NCBI RefSeq assembly: GCF_000024885.1
Contig: NC_013512.1
Location: 1,612,001 to 1,676,000, forward strand
Direction: 5' to 3'
From: Sulfurospirillum deleyianum DSM 6946
Lineage (GTDB): Bacteria > Campylobacterota > Campylobacteria > Campylobacterales > Sulfurospirillaceae
DNA length: 64,000 nucleotides
Part shown: one piece after another, positions 36,881 to 45,741 of the stretch
How positions within the stretch are numbered: the stretch's first letter is position 1
How the letters are laid out: every line of letters begins with the position of its first letter
Made by a program: the position numbers and the translations under genes
Notes under the pieces: generated by a model
What the model was told of the DNA's origin: nothing
What the model saw: only the letters and a program-made list of their open reading frames with translations
Database searches by the model: none

Positions 36881-37708
36881 TTACGCCTTTAGCGATAATG
36901 AATTTAAAAGGTATTCTACTCCATCTGCACTGAGTTGCACAATACTAAGCATCTCATCATTGAGAATGTAATAAATACCCTCTTCTTGTTTTTCAAAATT
37001 TTCTACCTGCAATTTTCGACCTAAGAGCACATCTAAAGGGTCTCCAAGGTAACCATTGCGTGGTAAATCAAGATATGCTAAGGGATTAAGCGCTTTTTCG
37101 TGCTCATAAACAAATGCGCCTTCATTAAGCCTCTCTAGCGCACTTAAACACCCCTCAAATCCGAGCTTTTTTGCAATCATCTCGCCCATACTTCGCACAT
37201 ACCCACCCTCAGAAATAGTCATCTCAAAGGTTAAAAAAGGATGCGCATAATGCACCAAATGACACTCATACACTTCACTCGTAATCATTTTCATCTCAAA
37301 GTCTTGTTCACTTCGAGCCAAATCATACGCACGTTTTCCCTCTATTTTTTTAGCAGAATATTTCGGAGGAAGATAGGTTTTCTGCCCTATCATGCTCTTA
37401 AGTGCAATCGCAATCGAATCAGGATGAAAGGGCGCCATCTGCGTGACACGTTCTATTTTTTCATTATCCAATGTTGGACTAAATGCGCCAAGCCACAGCG
37501 TTGCCCGATAGGTTTTAGGCGCTTTTTTTAAAAAACGAAACAAACGGGTGTATTGCCCAAACGCAACAATCAAAACACCCTTTGCAAAAGGGTCAAGCGT
37601 ACCTGAAAACCCCGCTTTTTTAACACCATAACGCCTTTTGATTCGACTTAAAAAGTGGTTGCAAACCATATCGGCAGGTTTATAGGCGACAAAAAGACGG
37701 TTTTGCAT
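36881..37708 (-). CDS. truB: tRNA pseudouridine-55 synthase
   Basis: Modifies U55 in the T-arm of tRNAs. The 275-residue protein has the catalytic Asp in KAGFSGTLDPFAKGVL near 31-46. Other TruB motifs are YRATLWLGAFSPTLDNE and YLPPKYSAKKIEGKRAYDLA. The C-terminal PUA domain looks short. Its first base overlaps the last base of the helicase gene upstream. Confidence 0.96.
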   Translation of the reverse strand: MQNRLFVAYKPADMVCNHFLSRIKRRYGVKKAGFSGTLDPFAKGVLIVAFGQYTRLFRFLKKAPKTYRATLWLGAFSPTLDNEKIERVTQMAPFHPDSIAIALKSMIGQKTYLPPKYSAKKIEGKRAYDLARSEQDFEMKMITSEVYECHLVHYAHPFLTFEMTISEGGYVRSMGEMIAKKLGFEGCLSALERLNEGAFVYEHEKALNPLAYLDLPRNGYLGDPLDVLLGRKLQVENFEKQEEGIYYILNDEMLSIVQLSADGVEYLLNSLSLKA

Positions 37709-39753
37709 TAAATTTTCTCCACAAATGAAGCTAAAATATCTCGCTTTGTACCACTGAAATTAATTTGCAATTTAAACTCTCGTCCTACCTTGCTCACCTC
37801 ACTCACACGCCCGATACCAAAAATTTTATGCTTCACCAAATCCCCTTTTTTAAACGAGGTGGTCTTCTCCAAAATCAAACTTCCCTCACAAACCCCCGCT
37901 TCTTTTAAAAAGCGACTTTTGGAAAGTTCTGTTCGCCTTCCTTTGTAAAAACGGCTACCTGAAAAGCTAAGGGTCAGCTCTTTTTTGGCTCTGGTTATAG
38001 CAACATACCCAAGCCTTCGCTCCTCTTCGATGTCACTTCCATCCCCAACCAATGGGAAAAATCCCTCTTCCAAACCAATCACAAACAGATACTCAAACTC
38101 TAAGCCTTTACTTGCGTGAATACTCATAATCGAAATATTTTCACTGTCAATATGGTCTTGATCACTCTGAAGCGCTAACTCATTTAAAAAATCATCGACA
38201 CCCATATGCGGATTTTGTTTCACATAATCTCTAAAAAGTCCATAAAACTCATCAATGTTGGAGAGACGCTCTAGCGAGTCTGGCTGATTGTTATAATACT
38301 CTTTAATCGCAAATGCCTCTTCCATCGCATCTATCATGTCGTACGTTGAATTTTGCTGGACATTTTGCATATGCGCAATGTTTTCCACAAACGCTTTAAG
38401 CGCTAAAGCCGCCTTTTTTGTCGCCTCTTTTTCAATGGCAGATTCATTACATGTAATGTACGCATAAATGGATTGACTATTGTCATACGCCGCCTTAAAA
38501 ATGCGTTCCATCGTAACTTTTCCCAATCCTCGCTTAGGACGATTGATAATGCGCTTAATGGAAAAATCATCATGCGGATTGGCGATAACACGAAGATAAC
38601 TAATGACATCCTTCACTTCAGCACGTTCGTAAAACTTCACGCCTCCGACCATATTGTAAGGGATTTTCTCTTTATTTAGACCCTCTTCTAAAGAACGGCT
38701 CAGCGCATTAATGCGGTACAACACCGCAATATCTCTAGGACTCACACCGCTTTCAATAAGCTTTCTAATTTTTCGAGCAATACTCAGTGCTTCTTGGTTT
38801 TCATCGTGAGATTCAAGCACATCAATGGCTTTACCCTCTCCTTTGGTGCTTTCTAACACTTTACCAATGCGTCCACGATTATGCTCAATTAAATCATTGG
38901 CCGCTTTTAAAATTTGCGTTGTGGAGCGATAATTTTTCTCCAATTTCACAATTTTCACATTTTCAAAAGATTCGTGAAACTCTAAAATATTTTTAATGTT
39001 CGCTCCCCGCCAACCATAAATACTCTGGTCATCATCGCCGACCACACATAAATTACTATGTGTGTGGCAGAGTTTTCGAAGGAGTTTATACTGTAATTCG
39101 TTGGTATCTTGATACTCATCGACCATAATGTACTGATAGCGTCTACTGGTCTCTTCACACAAGCGCTCATCACTCTCTAAAATTTTATAAGGAAGCACTA
39201 AGAGGTCATCAAAATCAACCAAATTATTGGAGAGCAGATAATCTTCGTACTGTTCGTACAATTTAGCAATCACCTGATAATGATGTTGCTCCGCTTTTTC
39301 CCACGCCATCTTAGGATCCAGCAAAGAGGTTTTATAGCGAGAAATTTCACTGGCAATCATACTCGTTGGAAGCTCAGAGGAGGTATTGAGACTTTTTAAA
39401 ATACGTTTTTTATCATCGGTATCTATCACCACAAAGCTATTTTTACGCCCTAATTTATCCATGTGAAATTTTAAAAAGAGTAAGCCAAATTTATGAAATG
39501 TACACAATAAAGGAGGATAGGTATGAGAGCCTATCATCGCCATCGCACGCTCTCTCATCTCACTAGCCGCTTTATTGGTAAAGGTAAGGGTGAGCGTATT
39601 GGCGGAGGGAATGCCTAAAGAAAGAAGGTATGAAAGCCGTGAAGTAATCGTTTTGGTTTTACCACTCCCCGCACCTGCTAAGATAAGCACAGGACCATCT
39701 ACACATTTGACCGCATCTTGTTGTGATTCATTTAACATCGCTAAATCTTGCAT
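37708..39753 (-). CDS. UvrD/Rep/PcrA-family DNA helicase
   Basis: A 681-residue SF1A helicase. Walker A is LILAGAGSGKTKTITSR near 24-40, motif II is IMVDEYQDTN, motif III is VVGDDDQSIYGWRGA, motif V is IMSIHASKGLEFEYLFVIG, and motif VI is RLGYVAITRAKKEL. The C-terminal end (KHKIFGIGRVSEV) is a Tudor-like PcrA/UvrD tail that often binds RNA polymerase. This matches the gene called rep or uvrD in other Campylobacterota; the exact name is uncertain. It heads the truB-csrA-ispE-smpB run. Confidence 0.95.
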   Translation of the reverse strand: MQDLAMLNESQQDAVKCVDGPVLILAGAGSGKTKTITSRLSYLLSLGIPSANTLTLTFTNKAASEMRERAMAMIGSHTYPPLLCTFHKFGLLFLKFHMDKLGRKNSFVVIDTDDKKRILKSLNTSSELPTSMIASEISRYKTSLLDPKMAWEKAEQHHYQVIAKLYEQYEDYLLSNNLVDFDDLLVLPYKILESDERLCEETSRRYQYIMVDEYQDTNELQYKLLRKLCHTHSNLCVVGDDDQSIYGWRGANIKNILEFHESFENVKIVKLEKNYRSTTQILKAANDLIEHNRGRIGKVLESTKGEGKAIDVLESHDENQEALSIARKIRKLIESGVSPRDIAVLYRINALSRSLEEGLNKEKIPYNMVGGVKFYERAEVKDVISYLRVIANPHDDFSIKRIINRPKRGLGKVTMERIFKAAYDNSQSIYAYITCNESAIEKEATKKAALALKAFVENIAHMQNVQQNSTYDMIDAMEEAFAIKEYYNNQPDSLERLSNIDEFYGLFRDYVKQNPHMGVDDFLNELALQSDQDHIDSENISIMSIHASKGLEFEYLFVIGLEEGFFPLVGDGSDIEEERRLGYVAITRAKKELTLSFSGSRFYKGRRTELSKSRFLKEAGVCEGSLILEKTTSFKKGDLVKHKIFGIGRVSEVSKVGREFKLQINFSGTKRDILASFVEKI

Positions 39754-39838
39754 ACATTTCCACTTTATAGTTGATATAGTCTTTATTATAGCAAAAAAAG
39801 TTTAAGCCATCTCTCTTCTGAAATTTATTCATTTAGGT

Positions 39839-39861
39839 TATAATGCTTATGATTCGATCAT
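39839..39861 (+). promoter_or_regulatory. lysR-gene -10 box with adjacent palindromic operator candidate
   Basis: TATAAT at 39839-39844 lies about 37 bases before the ATG. At 39849-39861, where transcription should begin, is the palindrome ATGAT-TCG-ATCAT with the T-N11-A shape used by LysR regulators. This would fit autoregulation of the LysR gene. Confidence 0.45.
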
Positions 39862-39880
39862 TATAAGAAGGATTTATCAC

Positions 39881-40804
39881 ATGCTTAAAGATTTTTCTAA
39901 AATAGAGACATTTATTACCGTTGTCAAAGAGAAAAGTTTTTCCAAAGCTTCTAAAAAACTAGGGATTAGCCAGCCCGCTGTGACCCAACAAATCAAACTC
40001 CTTGAGGAGTATTTAGATATTCAAATCGTCGATCGTAAGAAAAATGGAATCAAATTAACTAATGCAGGTGAAGAACTCTATAAAGTCGCTCTTAAACTTG
40101 AAAAACAGATTTTAGCAGCAGAACGTGAAATGCTAAGACTGGTCAATAAAGAGGTTATTTTTGTCTTAGGAGCTTCTGCGGTCATTGGTAATTACATTCT
40201 GCCTGATTTTCTCAACGATATTCAAGATGTTATTAAAAACAATGTCATGCTTAAAGTCGAAAATACCTCCGATATTACGGAAAAACTCCTCGATAAGAAA
40301 GTGGATTTAGCCCTTGTCGAAGCACCCTATTTTCAAGAAGGCATTATCTATCGTGAATGGATGGAGGATGAATTGGTGATTGCAAGTAAATCTCCATTGC
40401 CTAAAAGTTTAACCAAAGAAGACCTTCTTAGTTTTAATTGGATTTGCAGGGAAGAAGAGTCAAATACCCGTAAAATTATCCATGATACCTTTGAAAAAAT
40501 TGACGTTGATTGTAAGAGCTTCAAAGTTAAAAGCATTTTAACCAGCTCAACAGCGGTAAAGCAAACCCTTCTTAAATGTAGAACCGACGAAGGGGTTCCC
40601 ACCGTATCTATTCTTTCAAAACATATCATAGCTGATGAAGTAGACAGAGGCGAACTTTTTACCTCAAAAATGAGAGGCTTAAAACTCACTCGAATGCTTT
40701 ATCTATGCTACCTCAAAGATAGAAAACATGATGCACTCATTGACAGTGTGATTACGTATTTGATGAGCAAACACCCCGTAAAACCAACACTCTCTACTTT
40801 TTAA
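39881..40804 (+). CDS. LysR-family transcriptional regulator
   Basis: A 307-residue regulator. The N-terminal winged helix is FITVVKEKSFSKASKKLGIS and QPAVTQQIKLLEEYLDIQIV. The rest is a periplasmic-binding-fold effector domain starting near 90 (VIFVLGASAVIGNYILPDFL). Two cysteines occur in the effector domain (CREEES, LLKCRTDEGV), so redox sensing is possible but unproven. Its 3' end overlaps the convergent SspB-like gene by 11 bases. The regulated target is not evident. Confidence 0.92.
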   Translation: MLKDFSKIETFITVVKEKSFSKASKKLGISQPAVTQQIKLLEEYLDIQIVDRKKNGIKLTNAGEELYKVALKLEKQILAAEREMLRLVNKEVIFVLGASAVIGNYILPDFLNDIQDVIKNNVMLKVENTSDITEKLLDKKVDLALVEAPYFQEGIIYREWMEDELVIASKSPLPKSLTKEDLLSFNWICREEESNTRKIIHDTFEKIDVDCKSFKVKSILTSSTAVKQTLLKCRTDEGVPTVSILSKHIIADEVDRGELFTSKMRGLKLTRMLYLCYLKDRKHDALIDSVITYLMSKHPVKPTLSTF

Positions 40805-41246
40805 TCAACTTTTGATTTTCAGGATTGGACATCAACGCTTCCATAGAGCGTTTGATGCCTTTTTCTTTGGGTTCTTTTTTAGCAATTTTCGAAGGGGTAC
40901 TTAAGTTAATAAACAAAGGCACTTCTTCAATCACTATTTGCAAAATACCATCCAAAGGGACAGAAACCAAAGAGCCAAAATTATCACTCCCAAATCCTGC
41001 CTCAAAATACACCATATCCTCTTGAATATACGTACTCTCAAACGTATACCCCGCTAAAAAAAACATCGTAATAGGCTTAAAATTTTGGGTAATAGACTCA
41101 GGAAGCATCGGATCAAACGTTACATCTGAGATATTTGTCAAAATGGAAAAATGAACCCCTTTTTGAAGGAGCAACTCCACAATCTCACGGGTATGCCTTT
41201 TCATCATACCATGAAATGTCTCATCTCCAAGCAGTGCTTCAATCAT
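40794..41246 (-). CDS. Hypothetical protein resembling the ClpXP adaptor SspB
   Basis: A 150-residue protein without signal peptide or membrane segment. Residues 14-33 (helix REIVELLLQKGVHFSIL) and 81-102 (FEAGFGSDNFGSLVSVPLDG and following) match the layout and wording of the SspB fold, in which a first helix is followed by beta strands ending in a VSVP...VLAI strand. A charged Lys-rich tail at 117-150 could act as the flexible ClpX-binding arm. SspB tethers SsrA-tagged proteins to ClpXP. The resemblance is from memory and unverified. It overlaps pepF by 8 bases. Confidence 0.5.
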   Translation of the reverse strand: MIEALLGDETFHGMMKRHTREIVELLLQKGVHFSILTNISDVTFDPMLPESITQNFKPITMFFLAGYTFESTYIQEDMVYFEAGFGSDNFGSLVSVPLDGILQIVIEEVPLFINLSTPSKIAKKEPKEKGIKRSMEALMSNPENQKLIKK

Positions 41247-42960
41247 CGCACAATCCTTTAAACTCCTCTAAGAGGATTTCAATTTCACCAATGCCTAATT
41301 GCCAAAAACCTTCATCTTCAATGTCAAACCCAAATTTTTTAATCAATGCTTTAGGACTTTGACTTCCCCCAGCGCTTAAAAACTGTGTGTAATTGTGGAC
41401 AAACGCTTCTTTATCACTTCTTTTATACAAGCCATAGAGTGCTAAAACCAGCAACTGCCCATAGCTGTACGCATAACAATAAAAAGGAGAATGAATAAAA
41501 TGAGGAATATAGCTCCACCACAATGCATAATCTTTAGAGAGGGTAATGCTCTTACCAAACATTTTTTGACTCTCTTCCATCCAGTAACGATTAAAGGTTT
41601 CAAGGTCTAGTTCACCCTCATGCGCATGCACTTTTCGCTCAAAGGTTGTAAAGTTAATTTGACGGTAAAGTGTTGAGAAAACATCTTCAATCTTACTCGC
41701 ATACAAAGAACGCTTCTCTTCTTTACTTAAGCCATCTTTAATCGCATCAAAAACGAGCATTTCCGCAAAAACAGACGCTGTTTCAGAAGTTGTCAAAGGT
41801 GTATCACTCCCCAAATATCCCACGTCACGAGAGAGATACTGATGAATGGCATGTCCTAATTCATGGGCTAAGGTAAAAAGGTCTCGTCTGGTATTGGTAT
41901 GATTTAAAAGCACATAGGGATGCGTCGAAGGTGTAGCAGGATGCGAAAATGCTCCCCCTCGTTTTCTCTCTTTAGGGAATACATCAATCCACCCCTTCTC
42001 AAACGCCATAGAGGCGATTTCATGAAATTTTGGATTGAACTTTGCAAAAGCTTCAAGCACAATTTTTTGAGAGGTTTCAAAATCATACAGAGCATTAGAA
42101 TCCTCAAGAGGGGCATAGCGGTCATACTCAAAAAGCTCTTCTAATCCTAGTAATTTTGCTTTTTGTGTGTAATAGTTTTGCACCAAATGAAAACTACGCT
42201 CTGCACTATTGACCAGTGCGTCCACACTTTTTTGGGTAATTTTATTGTCCATGTGGCGAGGCTGTTCCGCATTTTTATAGCCTCGAAGCTCACACTCACT
42301 CGCCAAATCAGTTTTAATCATATTAAAAATATACCCCAATAATGGCTGATGCTCTTTAATCCCTTTGGTAAAAACGTGTGCGGCTTTTTTTCGCACTTCA
42401 CGATTGGCATCTTGCAATTTACTCAAAATCTCTTCTTCGGAGAGTTTTTCTCCTTCGTACGCAAACGTTAGACGGCTAAAATGCTCATCAAAAAGACGGC
42501 TAAACGCAGAAGCGGAGGTCATCTCTTTTTTGAGTAAAATACGCTCCTCTTTTTGGGAAAGTTGGTAGGGTTTCTCTTCCATTAAAGATTCTAAATAAAA
42601 CTTATACATCGGCACCGAAGCGATAAATTCTTCTTGTTTTACTTTGCTTAGCTTATTAAATTCTAATTCAAAAAAGAGAAGATTTTCAGCAATTTTACTC
42701 TGTTCATGTTGGTATTTTGCATAAAATGCGCCCTGTTCACTGTTCGTAGCAAAGCGTAAAAATGCATAAGTCATAATGCGACCTAGCTTTTCATTTAACG
42801 CTTCATATTCACGAATAGACTCTAAAAACTCGTTGACCTGCAACTCTTTGAGTTTGCCTTTATAAACTGTTTCAAAACTTTTAGCACGAACGCTCGCATC
42901 GCTTAAATCAGCATCCAATGCCATTTCATTTTCATACAGTGCGTTAAGATCCCAATTCAA
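41239..42960 (-). CDS. pepF: Oligoendopeptidase F (M3 metallopeptidase)
   Basis: A 573-residue cytoplasmic zinc peptidase that degrades oligopeptides. The active site is LFTLAHELGHAIHQYLS (HExxH) near 367, with the third ligand Glu in TTSETASVFAEMLVFD. GGAFSHPATPSTHPYVLLN and HFIHSPFYCYAYSYGQLLVL are typical of PepF. It lies between pabC and the SspB-like gene. A link between PepF and the proteolysis genes nearby is possible but unproven. Confidence 0.95.
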   Translation of the reverse strand: MNWDLNALYENEMALDADLSDASVRAKSFETVYKGKLKELQVNEFLESIREYEALNEKLGRIMTYAFLRFATNSEQGAFYAKYQHEQSKIAENLLFFELEFNKLSKVKQEEFIASVPMYKFYLESLMEEKPYQLSQKEERILLKKEMTSASAFSRLFDEHFSRLTFAYEGEKLSEEEILSKLQDANREVRKKAAHVFTKGIKEHQPLLGYIFNMIKTDLASECELRGYKNAEQPRHMDNKITQKSVDALVNSAERSFHLVQNYYTQKAKLLGLEELFEYDRYAPLEDSNALYDFETSQKIVLEAFAKFNPKFHEIASMAFEKGWIDVFPKERKRGGAFSHPATPSTHPYVLLNHTNTRRDLFTLAHELGHAIHQYLSRDVGYLGSDTPLTTSETASVFAEMLVFDAIKDGLSKEEKRSLYASKIEDVFSTLYRQINFTTFERKVHAHEGELDLETFNRYWMEESQKMFGKSITLSKDYALWWSYIPHFIHSPFYCYAYSYGQLLVLALYGLYKRSDKEAFVHNYTQFLSAGGSQSPKALIKKFGFDIEDEGFWQLGIGEIEILLEEFKGLCDD

Positions 42961-42963
42961 AAT

Positions 42964-43557
42964 TTAATCCTTAATTAATACATTGTGAAGGACTTTAAAT
43001 CCTATAAGTGCATTCATTATAGCAAATTTCTGGGCTTTTTGAAGGCTATGGCGTGTCAACACTGTCTCGTGCAACCAACCGCTAGAAAGTAGTCTCGCAC
43101 GGGTTGCACCCTTCAAAAGTGGCGCTTGAGGTGTTTGCCACACACCATCTATCAAAAGGGCGATATTGGCGACACTCGTGTCACGCAATACCCCTTTACA
43201 TGTAAAGATTACATCGTCATATTTTTCTAAGAATGGGCTTTGTAATACGCGCCTATCGCAATACTTGTACGCATACGCCATCTCTTTTTCAACCACGACA
43301 AACTGCTGAAATATACGAGGCGTATAGGGCGTGTAATCTATCTTCTCAATCCCTTGACTATACTCCATCCGCACCCGATAAACCCCTTTATCAGGCGGAA
43401 AAAGATGCCCCGCTAAAAAAATCTTTGATGTCTCTCCATAAAGTTCCTTACGTGTTTTATCAAACCGTGCTTGATGAAAAACGAGGTGTTGAAGCACACC
43501 ATCCACCGCTTTAATCGTCTCAAAACACGGGGAGATAGACTTTATCACACAGTTCAT
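42964..43557 (-). CDS. pabC: Aminodeoxychorismate lyase-like class IV aminotransferase (PabC)
   Basis: A 197-residue PLP enzyme expected to release p-aminobenzoate from aminodeoxychorismate. It is short for the fold-type IV family. The body has ILRDTSVANIALL-like wording (GVLRDTSVANIALLIDG) and GATRARLL, the cofactor-phosphate region. Start 43557 has AAGGAGTACG upstream; the longer frame begins at 43578. It overlaps pabB by 38 bases, which supports the pairing. A general branched-chain-type aminotransferase is less likely. Confidence 0.85.
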   Translation of the reverse strand: MNCVIKSISPCFETIKAVDGVLQHLVFHQARFDKTRKELYGETSKIFLAGHLFPPDKGVYRVRMEYSQGIEKIDYTPYTPRIFQQFVVVEKEMAYAYKYCDRRVLQSPFLEKYDDVIFTCKGVLRDTSVANIALLIDGVWQTPQAPLLKGATRARLLSSGWLHETVLTRHSLQKAQKFAIMNALIGFKVLHNVLIKD

Positions 43558-44491
43558 CGTACTCCTTTTTTCCATCACTTAAAAGGGTAATGCCCCCTCC
43601 ACTTTTAAACACATACCCCTCTTCACACTTTTCGATAAAACGAATCAGCACCGCACTATCAAGTTTTTCTCCATCATAGACCCCAAAAATACCCGTGTAA
43701 AACCCTCTCTCATACCCTTCAATGCGTTCAATAATCTCCACACTGCTACGCTTAGGCGTCCCACTAATCGAACCTGCGGGAAGTAATTGAAAAAAAATAT
43801 CACCAATATGCGCATGCCAGTTCTCTTCTAATTCCCCTTGAATGTGAGAACTCACTTGAAGCAAATCCCCTTCTGCCGTATGAATTTGCTCCACATAGCG
43901 AAACTGCTCCACCCTGACGTTTTTGGCGACTCTTGAGAGGTCATTGCGGAGTAAATCGACCACCATAACATGCTCCGCTTTCTCTTTTTCATCGGCTAAA
44001 AGAAGCGCTTTGGCGTTAGGAATACTCGCATCCATCGTTCCTTTCATGGGAAAAGTATGAATGGTATTGTTTTCAATGCGCACAAATCGCTCAGGGGAAA
44101 ATGCAACAAATTGGTCTTTAAAATAAAGCTTAAATCGTGCCTTTGTTGCATAAAAGAGTGATTTTAAATCGCATGAAAGAGTGATTTTTGTAGGAGCTGT
44201 GAGATTAAGCATATAGGTATTCCCTGCCTTTATCTCGTCAATGACCGCATTAAACTTTTCAAGATACTCCTCTTTACAAGGAGGCTCTTTATGCCACGAG
44301 AAGGCTTTACATGTAAAACCCTCAGGCGGAAGAGTGGGCGTATCCAACGCATACAAAATATCCTCATCAAGTCCACGAAGCGCTTTGGCATACCCCTGTT
44401 TTTGTGCATAATCCATCACAAAGAAAAAAGGCGCTCTTTGCTTTCCAAACGCATTGAACAGCTCTTTAAATTCCCTTTTCACCCATCCCAT
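43520..44491 (-). CDS. pabB: Aminodeoxychorismate synthase component I (PabB)
   Basis: A 323-residue chorismate-utilising enzyme for folate synthesis. The C-terminal chorismate-binding domain has FSPERFVRIENNTIHTFPMK, HVMVVDLLRNDLSRVAKNV, LLPAGSISGTPKRSSVEII, and FYTGIFGVYDGE. It is shorter than the 450-residue E. coli PabB because most of the N-terminal domain is missing, a form seen in other epsilonproteobacteria. No pabA glutaminase gene is adjacent. Confidence 0.92.
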   Translation of the reverse strand: MGWVKREFKELFNAFGKQRAPFFFVMDYAQKQGYAKALRGLDEDILYALDTPTLPPEGFTCKAFSWHKEPPCKEEYLEKFNAVIDEIKAGNTYMLNLTAPTKITLSCDLKSLFYATKARFKLYFKDQFVAFSPERFVRIENNTIHTFPMKGTMDASIPNAKALLLADEKEKAEHVMVVDLLRNDLSRVAKNVRVEQFRYVEQIHTAEGDLLQVSSHIQGELEENWHAHIGDIFFQLLPAGSISGTPKRSSVEIIERIEGYERGFYTGIFGVYDGEKLDSAVLIRFIEKCEEGYVFKSGGGITLLSDGKKEYDELCDKVYLPVF

Positions 44492-44562
44492 CCTCGCATA
44501 CGTATCTCTATTAACATTTCGTTACCCCGTCTATGTTACAATTCAAAAAAAAGGAGACAATC

Positions 44563-45078
44563 ATGAAAAAAATCATCGTCCTTTCATTGCTAACCACGGG
44601 TTCTCTCCTCGTCGCAGAGAGTTTTAGCTTTGAAGAATCTATCCGTGTGATTAGCTCAAAACCTGAATACAGAACTGTCACCTCAAGCACCCCTTATCAA
44701 GAGTGTTGGGATGAACATGTACCTGTTTCACAACCACCCGTATCTTCTTCTGGCTCTGGCACCGTGGGTGCGATTATTGGTGGGGTGGCAGGTGGCGTTT
44801 TGGGACACCAAGTTGGCGGAGGAACAGGTAAAACTGCCGCAACCGTAGGTGGTGCGATTGTTGGAACGCTCGTTGGTAAAAACGTTGCCGAACAAAACAC
44901 CCAAGCCCCTTCTCCTGAATACCGAGTAGAACGCCGTTGTGTCACCCGATATGAAGAGAAAGGTACTGAAAAATTTATGGGTTACAAAAACATTGCCACC
45001 TATAAAAATCAAACCATTATCAAATACTCTGATAGACCCTTAGAGTACATCCCCATTCATGTCACCATTAGTTACTAA
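44563..45078 (+). CDS. Exported glycine-zipper 2TM-domain protein
   Basis: A 171-residue protein with signal peptide MKKIIVLSLLTTGSLLVAES. Residues about 66-110 form a glycine zipper (GAIIGGVAGGVLGHQVGGG, then GGAIVGTLVGKNVAEQ), typical of the Rick_17kDa/SlyB group of envelope proteins. Two cysteines flank it. An AAGGAG Shine-Dalgarno at 44551-44556 supports the start. It probably sits in the periplasm or at the outer membrane. The role is unknown. Its 3' end overlaps convergent bioD by 39 bases. Confidence 0.85.
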   Translation: MKKIIVLSLLTTGSLLVAESFSFEESIRVISSKPEYRTVTSSTPYQECWDEHVPVSQPPVSSSGSGTVGAIIGGVAGGVLGHQVGGGTGKTAATVGGAIVGTLVGKNVAEQNTQAPSPEYRVERRCVTRYEEKGTEKFMGYKNIATYKNQTIIKYSDRPLEYIPIHVTISY

Positions 45079-45714
45079 ACTCTTCACAATCAAGGGCATA
45101 TTGTCCTGAACTGAGAGCACCCTACCAAAGGTTTTTTTGAGAAATGGTAGGGTAATTTTATCAAAGCTTTCACGCTCCTCTTTAAAATTGACACACCACT
45201 CATAATCCTCAACACCTAAACTATCGAGCAGATGTAAGTTGAGCAAAATGTCATTAATACACCCTAGCGCATCATGCCCCACCAAAAGCGTTTTGGCTTC
45301 AAAAAGACGAATAAAATCGTACATGTAAAGATCCTCTTCGATGGGAACCAACAAGCCACCCGCCCCTTCAATCAGGACAATATCACATAAAGAGGCGATT
45401 TTTTCATAGGCTTTTTGCAACACCTCCACCGAAACTTTTTTGCGACCTTTTGCAACAAAAGGAGATGCGGGAAGTTCAAAACAGTAAGGAACAATCTCTT
45501 TTAAAGAGAGTTGTGCCAAAGCTGGATGAAAACGTTTGGCGGTTTCAAACAAAAGTGTCGCATCCAAAGGAACATCAAGGACACCCGTTTCAATAGGTTT
45601 CATCACTCCCACTCTCAACCCTTTAGCACTCAGTGCTTCAAGCAGTTTGAGTGTGGTATAGGTTTTACCCACATTGGTATTGGTAGCGGTAATAAAAATA
45701 GGCGCATATTTCAT
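45040..45714 (-). CDS. bioD: Dethiobiotin synthetase
   Basis: ATP-dependent carboxylase that closes the ureido ring in biotin synthesis. The 224-residue protein has the P-loop ITATNTNVGKTYTTLKLL near 8-25, KPIETGV, and VLIEGAGGLLVPIEEDLYMYD. No other bio genes are visible in the window. The last 13 codons overlap the 3' end of the opposite-strand glycine-zipper gene. Confidence 0.95.
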   Translation of the reverse strand: MKYAPIFITATNTNVGKTYTTLKLLEALSAKGLRVGVMKPIETGVLDVPLDATLLFETAKRFHPALAQLSLKEIVPYCFELPASPFVAKGRKKVSVEVLQKAYEKIASLCDIVLIEGAGGLLVPIEEDLYMYDFIRLFEAKTLLVGHDALGCINDILLNLHLLDSLGVEDYEWCVNFKEERESFDKITLPFLKKTFGRVLSVQDNMPLIVKSLVTNGDMNGDVL

Positions 45715-45741
45715 GAGAACTCTTTTTTTAGGGAATTATAT

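Noticed and set aside
44697-45012. Two minus-strand ORFs under the glycine-zipper gene
   Set aside because: Pro/Thr-rich or Ser/Cys-rich translations arise from the antisense of Gly codons. The plus-strand frame has a signal peptide and Shine-Dalgarno and explains the region.
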